The notes beneath the pieces were generated by a model. It did not search any database. It saw nothing but the letters and a program-made list of their open reading frames with translations, and was not told the DNA's origin. Shown here in pieces: positions 8,635 through 17,231 of a stretch of DNA of 64,000 nucleotides. Source of the stretch: Paenibacillus sp. S150 (GTDB lineage Bacteria > Bacillota > Bacilli > Paenibacillales > Paenibacillaceae); assembly GCF_019352175.1 (NCBI RefSeq), contig NZ_JACBYI010000015.1:80334-144333 (forward strand), written 5' to 3'. The translations under genes were made by a program, and so were the position numbers. Every line of letters starts with the position of its first letter. Position 1 is the stretch's first letter.

Positions 8635-9606
8635 TCAGTGCACCGACGGCTGTCTGCTTGGTATATCAAGCGCTGCTTGAGTTGTGCGCCGCTGCGGCTT
8701 GCCGCGGAAAATAGTTACCAAAACCACGGCAGCTATAATAATCACGGCGGCAAGCAGTGTATTTACTGTAAGCTTCTCCCCCACCATAGCCCAGCCAAGG
8801 AACACGGCGACAACCGGATTGACGAAGGCATAGGTTGATACCAGCGAAGAATCGGCATTCTTGAGTAGCCAGATATACGCTGTATATCCGATAATGGAGC
8901 CAAAGATAACCAGATAACCCAGTGCAGCATAGGAACGGAGGGAGATTCCGGGGACATCCAGCTTCGACCAGTCTCCAGTGAAATAGGAAAATGCAATCAG
9001 AAGCACACCGCCCGTCAGCATCTGCGCCGCCGTTGACATCAGCGGAGAATCCGGCATCCTTGCGCTGCGAGAATACATGGAACCTGCTGCCCAGCTCAGT
9101 GATGCTGCCAGCAAAGTGATAATGCCGATCAGATCGGCAGCCGTGCCGCTCTCACCCCGCCCCGGCTGGAAGACCAGCACGGCGATGCCCAGCAGACCAA
9201 GGATAATTCCGGCAATGACGCCGGTATTGGGGCGTTTGCCGCCGCGGCCGAACCAGCTAAACAGCATCATCCAGACGGGAACAGCGGCAACGATCAATGA
9301 TGCAATAGATGAGGATACCCGTTGCTCCGACCAGGCAACCAGACCGTTGCCGCCGAGCAGCAGCAGCGCGCCGACGATAGCCGAAGACCTCCACTGGTGT
9401 CCTGCCGGACGTTTGGCGCCGCTTAATCTGGAGATCACATACAGAACCGCTCCCGCTGTAAAGAAGCGCACCCCTGCCATAAGAAAGGGCGGCATCGTTT
9501 CGATAGCGACCTTCATGCCGGCATAGGTGCCACCCCAAAATAAATATACCGACAACAATGCAATGCCGACCACATACACCGAATTTACTTTGGCCTTCTG
9601 CTTCAT
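8635..9606 (-). CDS. EamA/DMT-superfamily transporter
   Basis: This protein of about 323 residues has ten predicted membrane helices in two EamA repeats of five, the pattern of drug/metabolite exporters such as RhaT/YedA-like carriers. The N-terminal repeat contains LFWGGTYAGMK. The C-terminal repeat contains the usual segment with LVSTYAFVNPVVAVFLGW. ATG 9606 is preferred over GTG 9615 because GAGAGGG lies 7-8 bp before it. The gene is 52 bp downstream of, and probably cotranscribed with, an Lrp/AsnC regulator, a common arrangement for amino-acid or metabolite exporters. The substrate is unknown. Confidence 0.85.
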   Translation of the reverse strand: MKQKAKVNSVYVVGIALLSVYLFWGGTYAGMKVAIETMPPFLMAGVRFFTAGAVLYVISRLSGAKRPAGHQWRSSAIVGALLLLGGNGLVAWSEQRVSSSIASLIVAAVPVWMMLFSWFGRGGKRPNTGVIAGIILGLLGIAVLVFQPGRGESGTAADLIGIITLLAASLSWAAGSMYSRSARMPDSPLMSTAAQMLTGGVLLIAFSYFTGDWSKLDVPGISLRSYAALGYLVIFGSIIGYTAYIWLLKNADSSLVSTYAFVNPVVAVFLGWAMVGEKLTVNTLLAAVIIIAAVVLVTIFRGKPQRRTTQAALDIPSRQPSVH

Positions 9607-9658
9607 GCTGCACACCCTCTCTTGAAAAATATGTACATCTGCAAGACTTCACCGTCGG

Positions 9659-10111
9659 CTATACTCCCTTTATGCCATCTTCATACATAGTAGATAAAAT
9701 AAAAGTAGTCGAGGTTTCCTTAATATCCGGTATCCGGAGAATTTCATCCAGCAGCAGGGTAAGCTGGTCGGGTGAGGCCACCCTCACCTTAAGCAGCATG
9801 CACCACTCTCCAGCCAGCCGCTGGCACTCTATAATGCTCACTCCCGGGATCTGAATGCTGATGATCTTGCCTGCCGCTTCCTTGAAGCCCTGGCTGACAA
9901 CCTTTACGGAGATCATGACTTTAATTTTCTGATCCAGCTTGCTCCAGTCCACAATTCCTCTGTAGCCTTTGATCACTCCGCTCTTCTCCAGCTTGCCCAC
10001 CCTTTGATGGACCGATGGCCGCGAGATATGCAGCAGCTTGCCGATCTCTTCATGGGGCAGTCTCCCGTTTTCCTCCAGCAGCTTTAGAATTTTGATATCC
10101 AGTTCGTCCAT
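9659..10111 (-). CDS. Lrp/AsnC-family transcriptional regulator
   Basis: The 150-residue protein has an N-terminal winged helix-turn-helix (LDIKILKLLEENGR, then HISRPSVHQRVGKLEKSGVI) and a C-terminal RAM/ligand domain from about 65. The start at 10111 follows AGGAGG. It precedes the EamA exporter on the same strand, so it probably controls it in response to an amino acid. The AT-rich 270 bp upstream (10112-10383) is the likely promoter and operator region. No specific site was resolved. Confidence 0.88.
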   Translation of the reverse strand: MDELDIKILKLLEENGRLPHEEIGKLLHISRPSVHQRVGKLEKSGVIKGYRGIVDWSKLDQKIKVMISVKVVSQGFKEAAGKIISIQIPGVSIIECQRLAGEWCMLLKVRVASPDQLTLLLDEILRIPDIKETSTTFILSTMYEDGIKGV

Positions 10112-10383
10112 AGGACCGCCTCCTGGGCAAATTATAGCATGATTTGTTCAGATAATAACTAATCGTTACAGTAATAATCAAAATTCAAACGAATCGTGAC
10201 AAAAATAAGATTTTTTCTTCTAAATCGTAATATTCCAATCTAAATCAGTCTTCAAAATAACGATTCGTAGGCTTGCTTTTACGCGCAAAAACCCCTCAAA
10301 CCGCGGCTGCCGGCAAGTGAAGCTGACTTATGCCGCTGTCTGAGCAGGGTAGAGATAAGCTGAGTCCGCGCTGCTGCCAGCGG

Positions 10384-10944
10384 TTAGCCCCTGCCCGGCA
10401 GCCCGCCGAAAAGCTCCCCTTCCTCCAATCCCGATACAAAACGCTGCAGCCAGGCATAATATTCTACCGCATGCTGCAGCTTGTCCAAATCTCTGACGCA
10501 GGCCTGCCGCTCCTCTTCGGGAGTGTCCGCCGCCTGGGTTAGAGCCTCCAGTTCAGGGATTGCCGCGCCCATCGCCTCCTGCATCACATCAATCTCCCGC
10601 TGGAGCTTCAGGGTGAAAAAGTTCCTGAACGCCTGAAAGAAATCCGTTTCCGCCGCATACAGCTCCTTCCGCTCGCGCTTCTCATCCAGCTTGGTCACCA
10701 TTCGGGAGGCGATCAGCGAGCGGACACCGTAGCTCATATTGCTTTTGCTCATATTCATAACCTGCTTCATTTCTTCGAGAGTCATTGGCTTGTCTTCAAA
10801 AAACATGATGCCGTAGAGCTGCCCGAAGGAATAATTCGCTCCATATAAGTCCATCGTCTGCGCTATCGCATCAATCACCCCGCGCAGCAGCAGCTCCCGC
10901 GGAGATAAATGCTGGTTGTCCTCGCCAAATACGGCCTGCTTCAT
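10384..10944 (-). CDS. GbsR/MarR-like transcriptional regulator
   Basis: The protein has about 186 residues from the ATG at 10944 (GAAGG upstream); a longer frame from 10992 would include this ribosome-binding site. A winged-helix region contains MTLEEMKQVMNMSKSNMSYGVRSL (positions about 60-83), followed by RKELYAAETDFFQAFRNFF and a long helical tail, as in GbsR/OpuCR-type regulators. Those usually control osmoprotectant uptake or synthesis. Here it is divergent from the ABC importer starting at 11165 across a 220-bp gap, which suggests it may regulate that importer. The ligand is unknown. Confidence 0.7.
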   Translation of the reverse strand: MKQAVFGEDNQHLSPRELLLRGVIDAIAQTMDLYGANYSFGQLYGIMFFEDKPMTLEEMKQVMNMSKSNMSYGVRSLIASRMVTKLDEKRERKELYAAETDFFQAFRNFFTLKLQREIDVMQEAMGAAIPELEALTQAADTPEEERQACVRDLDKLQHAVEYYAWLQRFVSGLEEGELFGGLPGRG

Positions 10945-11094
10945 TCGCTGCACCTTCACTCTAATTAGAATTGTTCCCTTAACATTACACAAAACTGAAG
11001 CTTCGCGGCAAAGTTTCTACAAATTTTACACAATTTCCGAACGATATTTACGTCTGCTTGACCATAGGGCCGCTTCATGAGTGTACAATTTTTT

Positions 11095-11124
11095 TTGAAC
11101 AGAGAAGCTTTCCTCTGAATTATA
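11095..11124 (+). promoter_or_regulatory. Candidate promoter of the 11.2-15.5 kb ABC importer operon
   Basis: TTGAAC (11095-11100) and ATTATA (11119-11124) are 18 bp apart, just before the first permease gene. An imperfect inverted repeat, AGAGAAGCTTTCCTCT, fills the spacer and could be an operator. The spacing is right but the match is moderate. Confidence 0.4.
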
Positions 11125-11164
11125 CCGCAACACAAAGAAGATGGAATGGGGTATCGGAACAAAA

Positions 11165-12046
11165 ATGACACGCTCAAAGGTTATAAGCGGCTTGAAGCCC
11201 GTGCTGTTCACGCTGCCGGCAATGGTACCGTTCGTTCTGTTCTGGCTGGCGCCGCTGCTGTATGTGCTGTATCTCAGCTTCACGGAATGGGACTTTATGA
11301 GCCCGGAGAAAACCTTTGTCGGACTGCAAAATTATACCGATCTCTACAGCAATCCGGCCTTCTACAAAGCGCTGAGAGTTACTCTGCTCTTCTGTGCGGG
11401 AAGCGTGCTGCCGACCATCCTGCTTGGACTCGGGCTTGCCCTGCTGATGAACCGCAAGCTGAGAGGCTCCGCACTCTATCAGGTGCTGCTGTTCTCGCCA
11501 TGGGTCACGCCGACCGTTGCCGTATCCATTGTCTGGTCGTGGATCTATGAGCCAGATGTCGGGCTTGCCAATACGGTGCTCGAGTTCCTGGGCATAGACA
11601 AAATCGGCTGGCTGCAGGACCCCAAATGGGCGCTGGCCGGAGTGCTGCTCGTGACGATCTGGAAGTCGGTGGGTTGGGCAATGATCTTTTATCTGGTGGC
11701 GCTCCGGAATGTCCCCTCCGATCTGCTCGAAGCCGGGGAGCTTGACGGGGCAAGCGCCGCGCAGAAGTTCCTTCGCATCACCCTGCCGCTGATCTCGCCG
11801 ACCACTCTGTTTCTGTTCGTGGTGCAGATTATTCAGGCGCTTCAGGCTTACGATCAGATCAACGTGCTCACTCAAGGAGGCCCTTCCGGTTCCACCCGCA
11901 CCCTGCTGTATCTGTATTATCAGTCCGCCTTCGAATCCTTCCAGATCGGAGAGGCTTCCACTGTAGCTGTCGTTCTGGTCTTCATCTGCATGCTGCTGTC
12001 GGTATTGTCATTCAGCGTCAGCAAGCGGACCACTCATTATCAATAA
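11165..12046 (+). CDS. ABC importer permease, MalF/UgpA type
   Basis: The protein of about 293 residues has six membrane helices and the inner-membrane permease signature for ATPase coupling (EAGELDGASAAQKFLRITLPLI, around residues 190-212). It belongs to the carbohydrate uptake-1 family. An in-frame ATG at 11141 is possible, but its ribosome-binding site is too close, and neither start has a strong one. It is first in a run of permease, permease, binding protein, HAD hydrolase and SMR protein. No ATPase gene is present; importers of this family often use a shared MsmX-type ATPase encoded elsewhere. Confidence 0.85.
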   Translation: MTRSKVISGLKPVLFTLPAMVPFVLFWLAPLLYVLYLSFTEWDFMSPEKTFVGLQNYTDLYSNPAFYKALRVTLLFCAGSVLPTILLGLGLALLMNRKLRGSALYQVLLFSPWVTPTVAVSIVWSWIYEPDVGLANTVLEFLGIDKIGWLQDPKWALAGVLLVTIWKSVGWAMIFYLVALRNVPSDLLEAGELDGASAAQKFLRITLPLISPTTLFLFVVQIIQALQAYDQINVLTQGGPSGSTRTLLYLYYQSAFESFQIGEASTVAVVLVFICMLLSVLSFSVSKRTTHYQ

Positions 12047-12085
12047 TCTTATTCTTTTTCTTCTATATAAAGGAGGTCTAGCCGC

Positions 12086-12928
12086 TTGCGTATGCTCACA
12101 CGACTGGGCGGGCCGGCCCGTCATGTTTTTTTTGCCGCGCTTGCCCTGCTGATGGCTTTTCCGTTCTATTGGATGGTCACCAGCGCACTCAAAACCAATG
12201 ATGAAATCTGGCGCTCCCCGCCCACGCTTTGGCCTGAGGAACCGCTCTGGGGCAATTTTGCCGAAGCCTGGAACGAGGCGCCGTTCGCCAGATATATGGG
12301 CAACAGCATCTTTGTCGCCGGCTCCATCGTCATTTTGCAGGTCATTAATTCCGGCATGATGGCCTATGCGCTGACGCATATGAAATTCCGCCTGAAGGGG
12401 CTTTTTGCCGGAGTGATCCTGTTCGGTTATATGGTTCCGGCTACAGCGGTCTATTTGCCCGGTTATCTTGTACTGTCCGAGCTGCATCTGCTGAATTCCT
12501 ATGCCGGGCTGATTCTCTCCAACTGCGTGAGCATCTTCTCGATCTTTCTGATCAGACAAGCGTTCCTGCAGGTATCGCATGAGCTGGTAGAGGCCGGTGA
12601 AGTCGACGGCGCCTCACATATGCGGATTCTCTGGACGGTGCTGGTGCCGGTGACAAGATCCTCCTTTGCCGTACTGGCACTGATTACCTTCATTGAACAG
12701 TACAACAATTATTTCTGGCCGATGCTGATTACCAAAGATCCCAGCCTCCAGCTCGTGTCCGCCGGTCTGCGCAGCTTTTTCGTGGAAGGAGGTGCATACG
12801 GATTGAAATGGCCGCTGATCATGGCCGCCAGCGCCTTCACCATCGCCCCGCTGCTGCTTGTCTTCCTGCTGGCGCAAAAAACAATTATGCAAAGTGTCAA
12901 TATGACTGCCGGCTCCAGTAAAGGCTGA
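12086..12928 (+). CDS. ABC importer permease, MalG/UgpE type
   Basis: This protein of about 280 residues has six membrane segments and the EAA loop VEAGEVDGASHMRILWTVLVP near 170-190. TTG 12086 is preferred because AGGAGG lies 9 bp upstream; ATG 12092 would be 15 bp away. It follows the first permease by 39 bp and partners it to form the membrane channel. Confidence 0.85.
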   Translation: MRMLTRLGGPARHVFFAALALLMAFPFYWMVTSALKTNDEIWRSPPTLWPEEPLWGNFAEAWNEAPFARYMGNSIFVAGSIVILQVINSGMMAYALTHMKFRLKGLFAGVILFGYMVPATAVYLPGYLVLSELHLLNSYAGLILSNCVSIFSIFLIRQAFLQVSHELVEAGEVDGASHMRILWTVLVPVTRSSFAVLALITFIEQYNNYFWPMLITKDPSLQLVSAGLRSFFVEGGAYGLKWPLIMAASAFTIAPLLLVFLLAQKTIMQSVNMTAGSSKG

Positions 12929-12962
12929 AATTTTACATTTTCAAACAAAAAGGAGAATGATG

Positions 12963-14306
12963 ATGAACGTATTAAAAAGGCTATCGGCGGTATCCATGAT
13001 TGCCGGATTCACAGTGCTCACAGCTTGCGGCGGAAATTCTGCCCCGGATGTTACGGAGGCGGGCGGAGCGTCGTCAGCTCCTGCCGTAGAAGCCCCTCCT
13101 GCCCAAAGCGCACCGGTAACCATCGAATTCTGGTATGGACTGGGCGGCAAGCTCGGAGAAAATATGGAATCGCTCATTCAGAAATTCAACGCCTCGCAGC
13201 AGGAGGTCATTGTTAAGGGCATTGTGCAGGCCGACTACACTGAAACCGAGCAAAAGCTCCAGGCGGCCATCGCCACCGGACAGGTGCCTGCCGCAGTGCT
13301 CTCCTCCAATGTAGACTGGGCGCGCAAGGGCTATTTCGCCTCAATGGATGAGCTGATTGCCCAACTGCCTGACTTCAATAAAGAGGATTTTGTCCAGACC
13401 TTCCTGAGCCAGGGCCAGGTCGATGGCAAGCAGTATTTCCTCCCGATGTATGGAACGACACAAATTATGTACTACCGCAAGGATGCTTTTGAAAAAAGCG
13501 GCATAGATGCGAGCCAGATTAAGACCTGGGAGGACCTCGCGGCGGCGGCGGAAAAAATGACGGTCAAGGACGGCGGCAAAACCACCTTCTTCGGCTGGGA
13601 GCCGATGTGGGGTTCAGGCAACATGATCGATGCCGTGCTGGGCAAGGGCGGCAGCATTCTCAGCGCGGACGGCACCACGGTGACGATTGATTCCCCTGAG
13701 TGGACCGGAACCTGGGATCTGTTCCGCAAATGGATTCATGAGGACAAGACGATGCGCATTCACTCCGGCGGACAAGGCTGGGAGTACTGGTACAAGACAA
13801 TTGACGATGTAATGAAAGGCCAAGCCGCAGGCTATATCGGCTCCAGCGGCGACCAGGGAGATCTGGATTTCAGCATCGTCTCCGCAATGGAACAGCCGGG
13901 CTGGGCCGGGGTTGGCGAAGGCAAGCCGGTGGCACAGGCGATCATGGCCGGCATTCCGGCCAAGGCCGGGGATGCCGAAAAACAAGCAGCTATCAAATGG
14001 CTGACTTATTTCACGAACTCCGAGAACACCGCCTTCTGGTCCATCAACACCGGATACATTTCCGTCCGGCAGTCTGCGCTCGAAGATCCGGCCTTCATCT
14101 CGTTCAGTGAGACCAATCCGCAGATCAAAATTCCGTTGATGCAGGCGGCCCACGCCTCCGCCCCTTTCCAGGACCCTACCGGGGGCAAAATCAACGATGC
14201 GCTGACCATCGCCGCAGACAAGGTGCAGATTGAGAATATTCCGGCCGCCGAAGCCCTTAAGGAAGCGCAGCAAACCGCCCAGGCGGCACTGGACAAGCTG
14301 AAATAA
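12963..14306 (+). CDS. ABC importer substrate-binding lipoprotein, family 1 (UgpB-like)
   Basis: This protein of about 447 residues has a lipoprotein signal ending in LTAC (Cys near residue 21), a family 1 solute-binding fold beginning IEFWYGLGGK, and the Trp/Gly-rich GGQGWEYWYKT segment. Three ATGs stand in tandem; 12963 has the best spacing from AGGAG. It resembles UgpB, the glycerol-3-phosphate/glycerophosphodiester binder. The later presence of a HAD hydrolase and a calcineurin-like phosphoesterase is consistent with a phosphorylated substrate, but this is inference only. Confidence 0.8.
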   Translation: MNVLKRLSAVSMIAGFTVLTACGGNSAPDVTEAGGASSAPAVEAPPAQSAPVTIEFWYGLGGKLGENMESLIQKFNASQQEVIVKGIVQADYTETEQKLQAAIATGQVPAAVLSSNVDWARKGYFASMDELIAQLPDFNKEDFVQTFLSQGQVDGKQYFLPMYGTTQIMYYRKDAFEKSGIDASQIKTWEDLAAAAEKMTVKDGGKTTFFGWEPMWGSGNMIDAVLGKGGSILSADGTTVTIDSPEWTGTWDLFRKWIHEDKTMRIHSGGQGWEYWYKTIDDVMKGQAAGYIGSSGDQGDLDFSIVSAMEQPGWAGVGEGKPVAQAIMAGIPAKAGDAEKQAAIKWLTYFTNSENTAFWSINTGYISVRQSALEDPAFISFSETNPQIKIPLMQAAHASAPFQDPTGGKINDALTIAADKVQIENIPAAEALKEAQQTAQAALDKLK

Positions 14307-14368
14307 ACAGCGGTTATATACACCCTAATATTTTATGAGATGAACTATTGAATAAAGGAGGCGGCGCG

Positions 14369-15193
14369 ATGCCAGAGCTTATCACTCCGCAAGGGAATTA
14401 TTCCGTATCCGCCATCCTGTTCGACAAGGATGGAACGCTGGTGCAGTTCCTCTCTCTCTGGGGAAGCTGGAGTGAATGCTTCCTGGGGGAGTTCACCCGG
14501 CAACTGGAACAACGCGGGCTCAAATTTCCGGTGCAGATCCTGGCCTCCCTGCTGGGAACCGTTCATAATGCCGAGGGAAAGATAACAGATTATGACCGGA
14601 ACGGTCCCTTGGCCATGGGGACGATGGGTGATCTTTACGCCATCCTGTCCTGGCAAGCTTATCTGCTTGGATTGTCCTGGGCGGAATCGCTGGAGCTGGT
14701 GGATGCGTGCCGCCAGGAGGCGGACGCCATGCTGGAGCGGAGCCGCCCGGCGCTCCCGCTTCCCGGCCTGCTGCGCTTTCTTGACGATTGTACCGCTCAA
14801 GGCCTGGCTCTGGCTGTGGTGACTGCCGATGACACCGCGGCGGCCGAAAACCATCTCCGCTGGCTGGGCATCCGTGAGTATTTCTCCGCCGTGATCGGCA
14901 CGGATCAGGTAGAGCGGGGCAAGCCTTTTGCCGATATGGCGCTGCTGGCCTGCGAACGGCTGGAGCTGCATCCCTCCGGGGTCGCCGTCATCGGCGATAC
15001 GAACGGCGATATGCGGATGGCCAGGGCCGCCGGGGCGCGTGTAGCCGTTGGAATAACCGGTGTGTCCGGTACAGAGGCGGACGGCGGGATTGCCGGTACA
15101 GCGGGTACATTGGCGGCATGCAATCTTTTGCCGGATGCAGATTCGCTTGTACAGTCCTTTGCAGAACTTAGCCTCGGAAGGAATGCACCTTGA
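14369..15193 (+). CDS. HAD-superfamily hydrolase (phosphatase-like)
   Basis: The protein of about 274 residues has all HAD motifs: motif I FDKDGTLV near 17-24, motif II with VVTADD near 150, motif III Lys in ERGKPF, and motif IV VIGDTNGDM near 205-213. A helical cap occupies about 30-130. The start at ATG 14369 follows AAAGGAGG; an upstream TTG at 14348 precedes that site and is rejected. It may dephosphorylate the imported substrate. It overlaps the SMR gene by 4 bp (TTGA), so translation is coupled. Confidence 0.85.
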   Translation: MPELITPQGNYSVSAILFDKDGTLVQFLSLWGSWSECFLGEFTRQLEQRGLKFPVQILASLLGTVHNAEGKITDYDRNGPLAMGTMGDLYAILSWQAYLLGLSWAESLELVDACRQEADAMLERSRPALPLPGLLRFLDDCTAQGLALAVVTADDTAAAENHLRWLGIREYFSAVIGTDQVERGKPFADMALLACERLELHPSGVAVIGDTNGDMRMARAAGARVAVGITGVSGTEADGGIAGTAGTLAACNLLPDADSLVQSFAELSLGRNAP

Positions 15194-15531
15194 GGGCTGA
15201 GGGCGCATGGGCCTGGTTTTTTCTGGCAATGGCTATTCTCTTCGAGCTGTCCGGAACCATCTCCATGAAAATCTCCCATGGCTTCACCCGGCCCTGGCCG
15301 TCCGTGCTCATGTTCCTGTTCTACGGAATCAGCTTTACCTCGCTGAATTATGCGCTCACCTCCATCAAGGTCGGCGTAGCTTATGCGGTATGGTCGGGTG
15401 CCGGAATCATTCTGATTTCTGTGGTAGGTGCGGTGTTTTTCGAAGAACGGCTGACGCTGTCCTCCCTGCTGTGGGTAACCGTCATTGTGGCCGGAATTGT
15501 GGGGTTGAACATCAGCGCCAAAGGACATTAG
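15190..15531 (+). CDS. Small multidrug resistance (SMR) family transporter
   Basis: The protein has 113 residues and four membrane helices. Helix 1 carries the essential Glu in AILFELSGTISMK, equivalent to EmrE Glu14, followed by the GVAYAVWSGAG segment and FFEERLT. The start is TTG 15190, overlapping the HAD stop. SMR proteins exchange protons for cations or guanidinium-like compounds; clustering with an importer and phosphatase suggests export of a product such as a cationic amine, which is only inference. It is probably the last gene of the operon. Confidence 0.85.
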   Translation: MRAEGAWAWFFLAMAILFELSGTISMKISHGFTRPWPSVLMFLFYGISFTSLNYALTSIKVGVAYAVWSGAGIILISVVGAVFFEERLTLSSLLWVTVIVAGIVGLNISAKGH

Positions 15532-15534
15532 GAT

Positions 15535-15712
15535 CCAAGTGGAAAAAGTAACATTAATCCTCGGCATCCGTCCCCTAAACCAATCGTAGCGGGAAAATGT
15601 GGACCTAATCCGCCCGATACCGCCCAAGTGTGGTGAATTTTTCAGGAATAAGTGAAAATCCCACTAAAAGCTGCTAGGGAACGGATTTTGACTAATTAGT
15701 TGTACTATTTCT
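15535..15712 (+). repeat. Dispersed intergenic repeat, third, shorter occurrence
   Basis: The gap between the SMR and phosphoesterase genes (15532-15858) holds degenerate copies of the AGTGGGAAAAAGTACACCTA motif: direct near 15538 and 15590, and inverted near 15657 (ATCCCACTAAAAG) and 15691 (GACTAATTAGTTGTACTA). The same motif makes up module A at 5.3 and 63.7 kb. This gap separates the phosphoesterase from the preceding operon. Confidence 0.65.
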
Positions 15713-15858
15713 ACTTAGCTTCGCTTTCCATTAGTACTCTACATGCTCTACATGCTCTCGAGGGTGTTATTTCTCAGGGGCAGCTTATGTGTTTCTCGCA
15801 GCTGCGGCTGAAAACACCTACACAAATCCAAGCATCATTTAAGGAGGCTTCCTTGCTC

Positions 15859-16884
15859 ATGAACACAATCAAGCTAAGCGGACAAGAGCCGCTGCTAACC
15901 TTTCAGGTAATCACGGATACCCATATCACTGCCGATCCCGCGCATGAGTACAATCTCAATTTTGAACGGGTACTGCGGGATCTGGCGGCGAATGCTCAAG
16001 GCAGCAGCGGGATCATGCATGTCGGGGACATAACGGATCATGGCTTCCCGGATGAATATGAGGAAGTCCGCCGCATCCTGCAGATGCATGAGGCTTCTCT
16101 TCCGGAGATCCGCTACACTTTGGGCAACCATGACGTTGGGCTCGGCCCCTGGCAATCCAGGCTGGCGGAGGTTGGACTCGGCGATTGGGAAGCCCGGCTG
16201 GGGATGTACACCTCGCATACCGGGATGCCTGGTCCTTATCATGACCGCTGGATCGGCGGGTATCATTTTATTTTTCTCGGCACGGAGGAAGGGCTGCCCG
16301 CTTTCTGCAGCCTGTCGGACGGGCAGCTGCGGTGGCTGGACCGGAAGCTTGGAGAGCAGACGGAGAACGAATTGGAACTTGGCGAGCGGTTGCTGAGCAG
16401 CATGGAGCTTGGAGGGCCGATGCAAACTGGCCGGGAGCTTGGAGAACAGAAGGAGAACGGTCAGGCATCCGGGGCAGCAGTGACGCCTGAACAGCCTATC
16501 TTCCTCTTTCTTCACCAGCCGCTGAAGGATACGGTAGCCGGATCGCTGGAGTCACAGGAGTGGTATGGAGTGACACAGGACAAGGAGCTGCGGGCTATCC
16601 TGTCCAAATATCCGCAGGCCCTTTTATTTACCGGCCACACCCATTGGGAGCTTGAGGCCGATAACACCATGTATCCCGGCAACGGGGAGACAGCTACCAT
16701 GTTCAATGCCGCTTCAGTAGCCTACCTCTGGACCAACGCAGATGAACACAAGGCCGGCAGCCAAGGCTACTATGTGGAGGTCTATCCTGACAAGGTACTC
16801 GTCCGGGGCCGGGATTTCACTACGGGACGCTGGATTGAATCAGCGCAGTATGAGGTTGCCGCAGCCATAAATGTTCGCAGCTGA
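15859..16884 (+). CDS. Calcineurin-like metallophosphoesterase with a low-complexity insertion
   Basis: The protein of about 341 residues has the full metallophosphoesterase set: DTHIT near 20, GDITDHG near 55, GNHD near 93 and GHTHWE near 257, with HQP as the middle His. Start ATG 15859 (TTG 15853 is also possible) follows AAGGAGG at 15841-15847; the frame is open further upstream into repeats. Residues about 165-210 form a Glu/Gly-rich insertion with repeated LGEQ-type units that is not part of the fold and probably arose by short duplication. It may be a phosphodiesterase or phosphatase acting with the preceding UgpB-like importer. There is no signal peptide, so it is cytosolic. Confidence 0.8.
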   Translation: MNTIKLSGQEPLLTFQVITDTHITADPAHEYNLNFERVLRDLAANAQGSSGIMHVGDITDHGFPDEYEEVRRILQMHEASLPEIRYTLGNHDVGLGPWQSRLAEVGLGDWEARLGMYTSHTGMPGPYHDRWIGGYHFIFLGTEEGLPAFCSLSDGQLRWLDRKLGEQTENELELGERLLSSMELGGPMQTGRELGEQKENGQASGAAVTPEQPIFLFLHQPLKDTVAGSLESQEWYGVTQDKELRAILSKYPQALLFTGHTHWELEADNTMYPGNGETATMFNAASVAYLWTNADEHKAGSQGYYVEVYPDKVLVRGRDFTTGRWIESAQYEVAAAINVRS

Positions 16885-16950
16885 TATATTTGGTATAGAT
16901 AGGTCTGTTAAGGGCTATATATTTTTTGAACCTGAAAAGTTAAAGATAGC

Positions 16951-17186
16951 TGCAACAACGGCATTTCTGCCGTTATTCGCCGCCTTTCCGGCGGCCGGCG
17001 CTGCAACAACGGCATTTCTGCCGTTATTCGCCGCCTTTCCGGCGGCCGGCGCTGCAACAACGGCACTTCTGCCGTTATTCGCCGCCTTTCCGGCGGCCGG
17101 CGCTGCAACAACGGCATTTCTGCCGTTATTTCCGGCCTTTCCGGCGGCCGGCGCTGCAACAACGGCACTTCTGCCGTTATTTCCGC
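16951..17186 (-). repeat. 51-bp tandem hairpin array, 5 units
   Basis: Units begin at 16951, 17002, 17053, 17104 and 17155, a period of exactly 51 bp. Each has the near-palindrome AACGGCA-(4 nt)-TGCCGTT plus a GC-rich spacer rich in CCGGCGGCCGG. Read on the minus strand it is the same family as the array at 32.98 kb. It lies between convergent genes (phosphoesterase and metQ). All three frames on several strands stay open because 51 is a multiple of 3, but no protein is called. Confidence 0.9.
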
Positions 17187-17231
17187 CCCCGGGCCGGATC
17201 AAAACAGCGAAGCTGCTCACGCAACGCTGCC

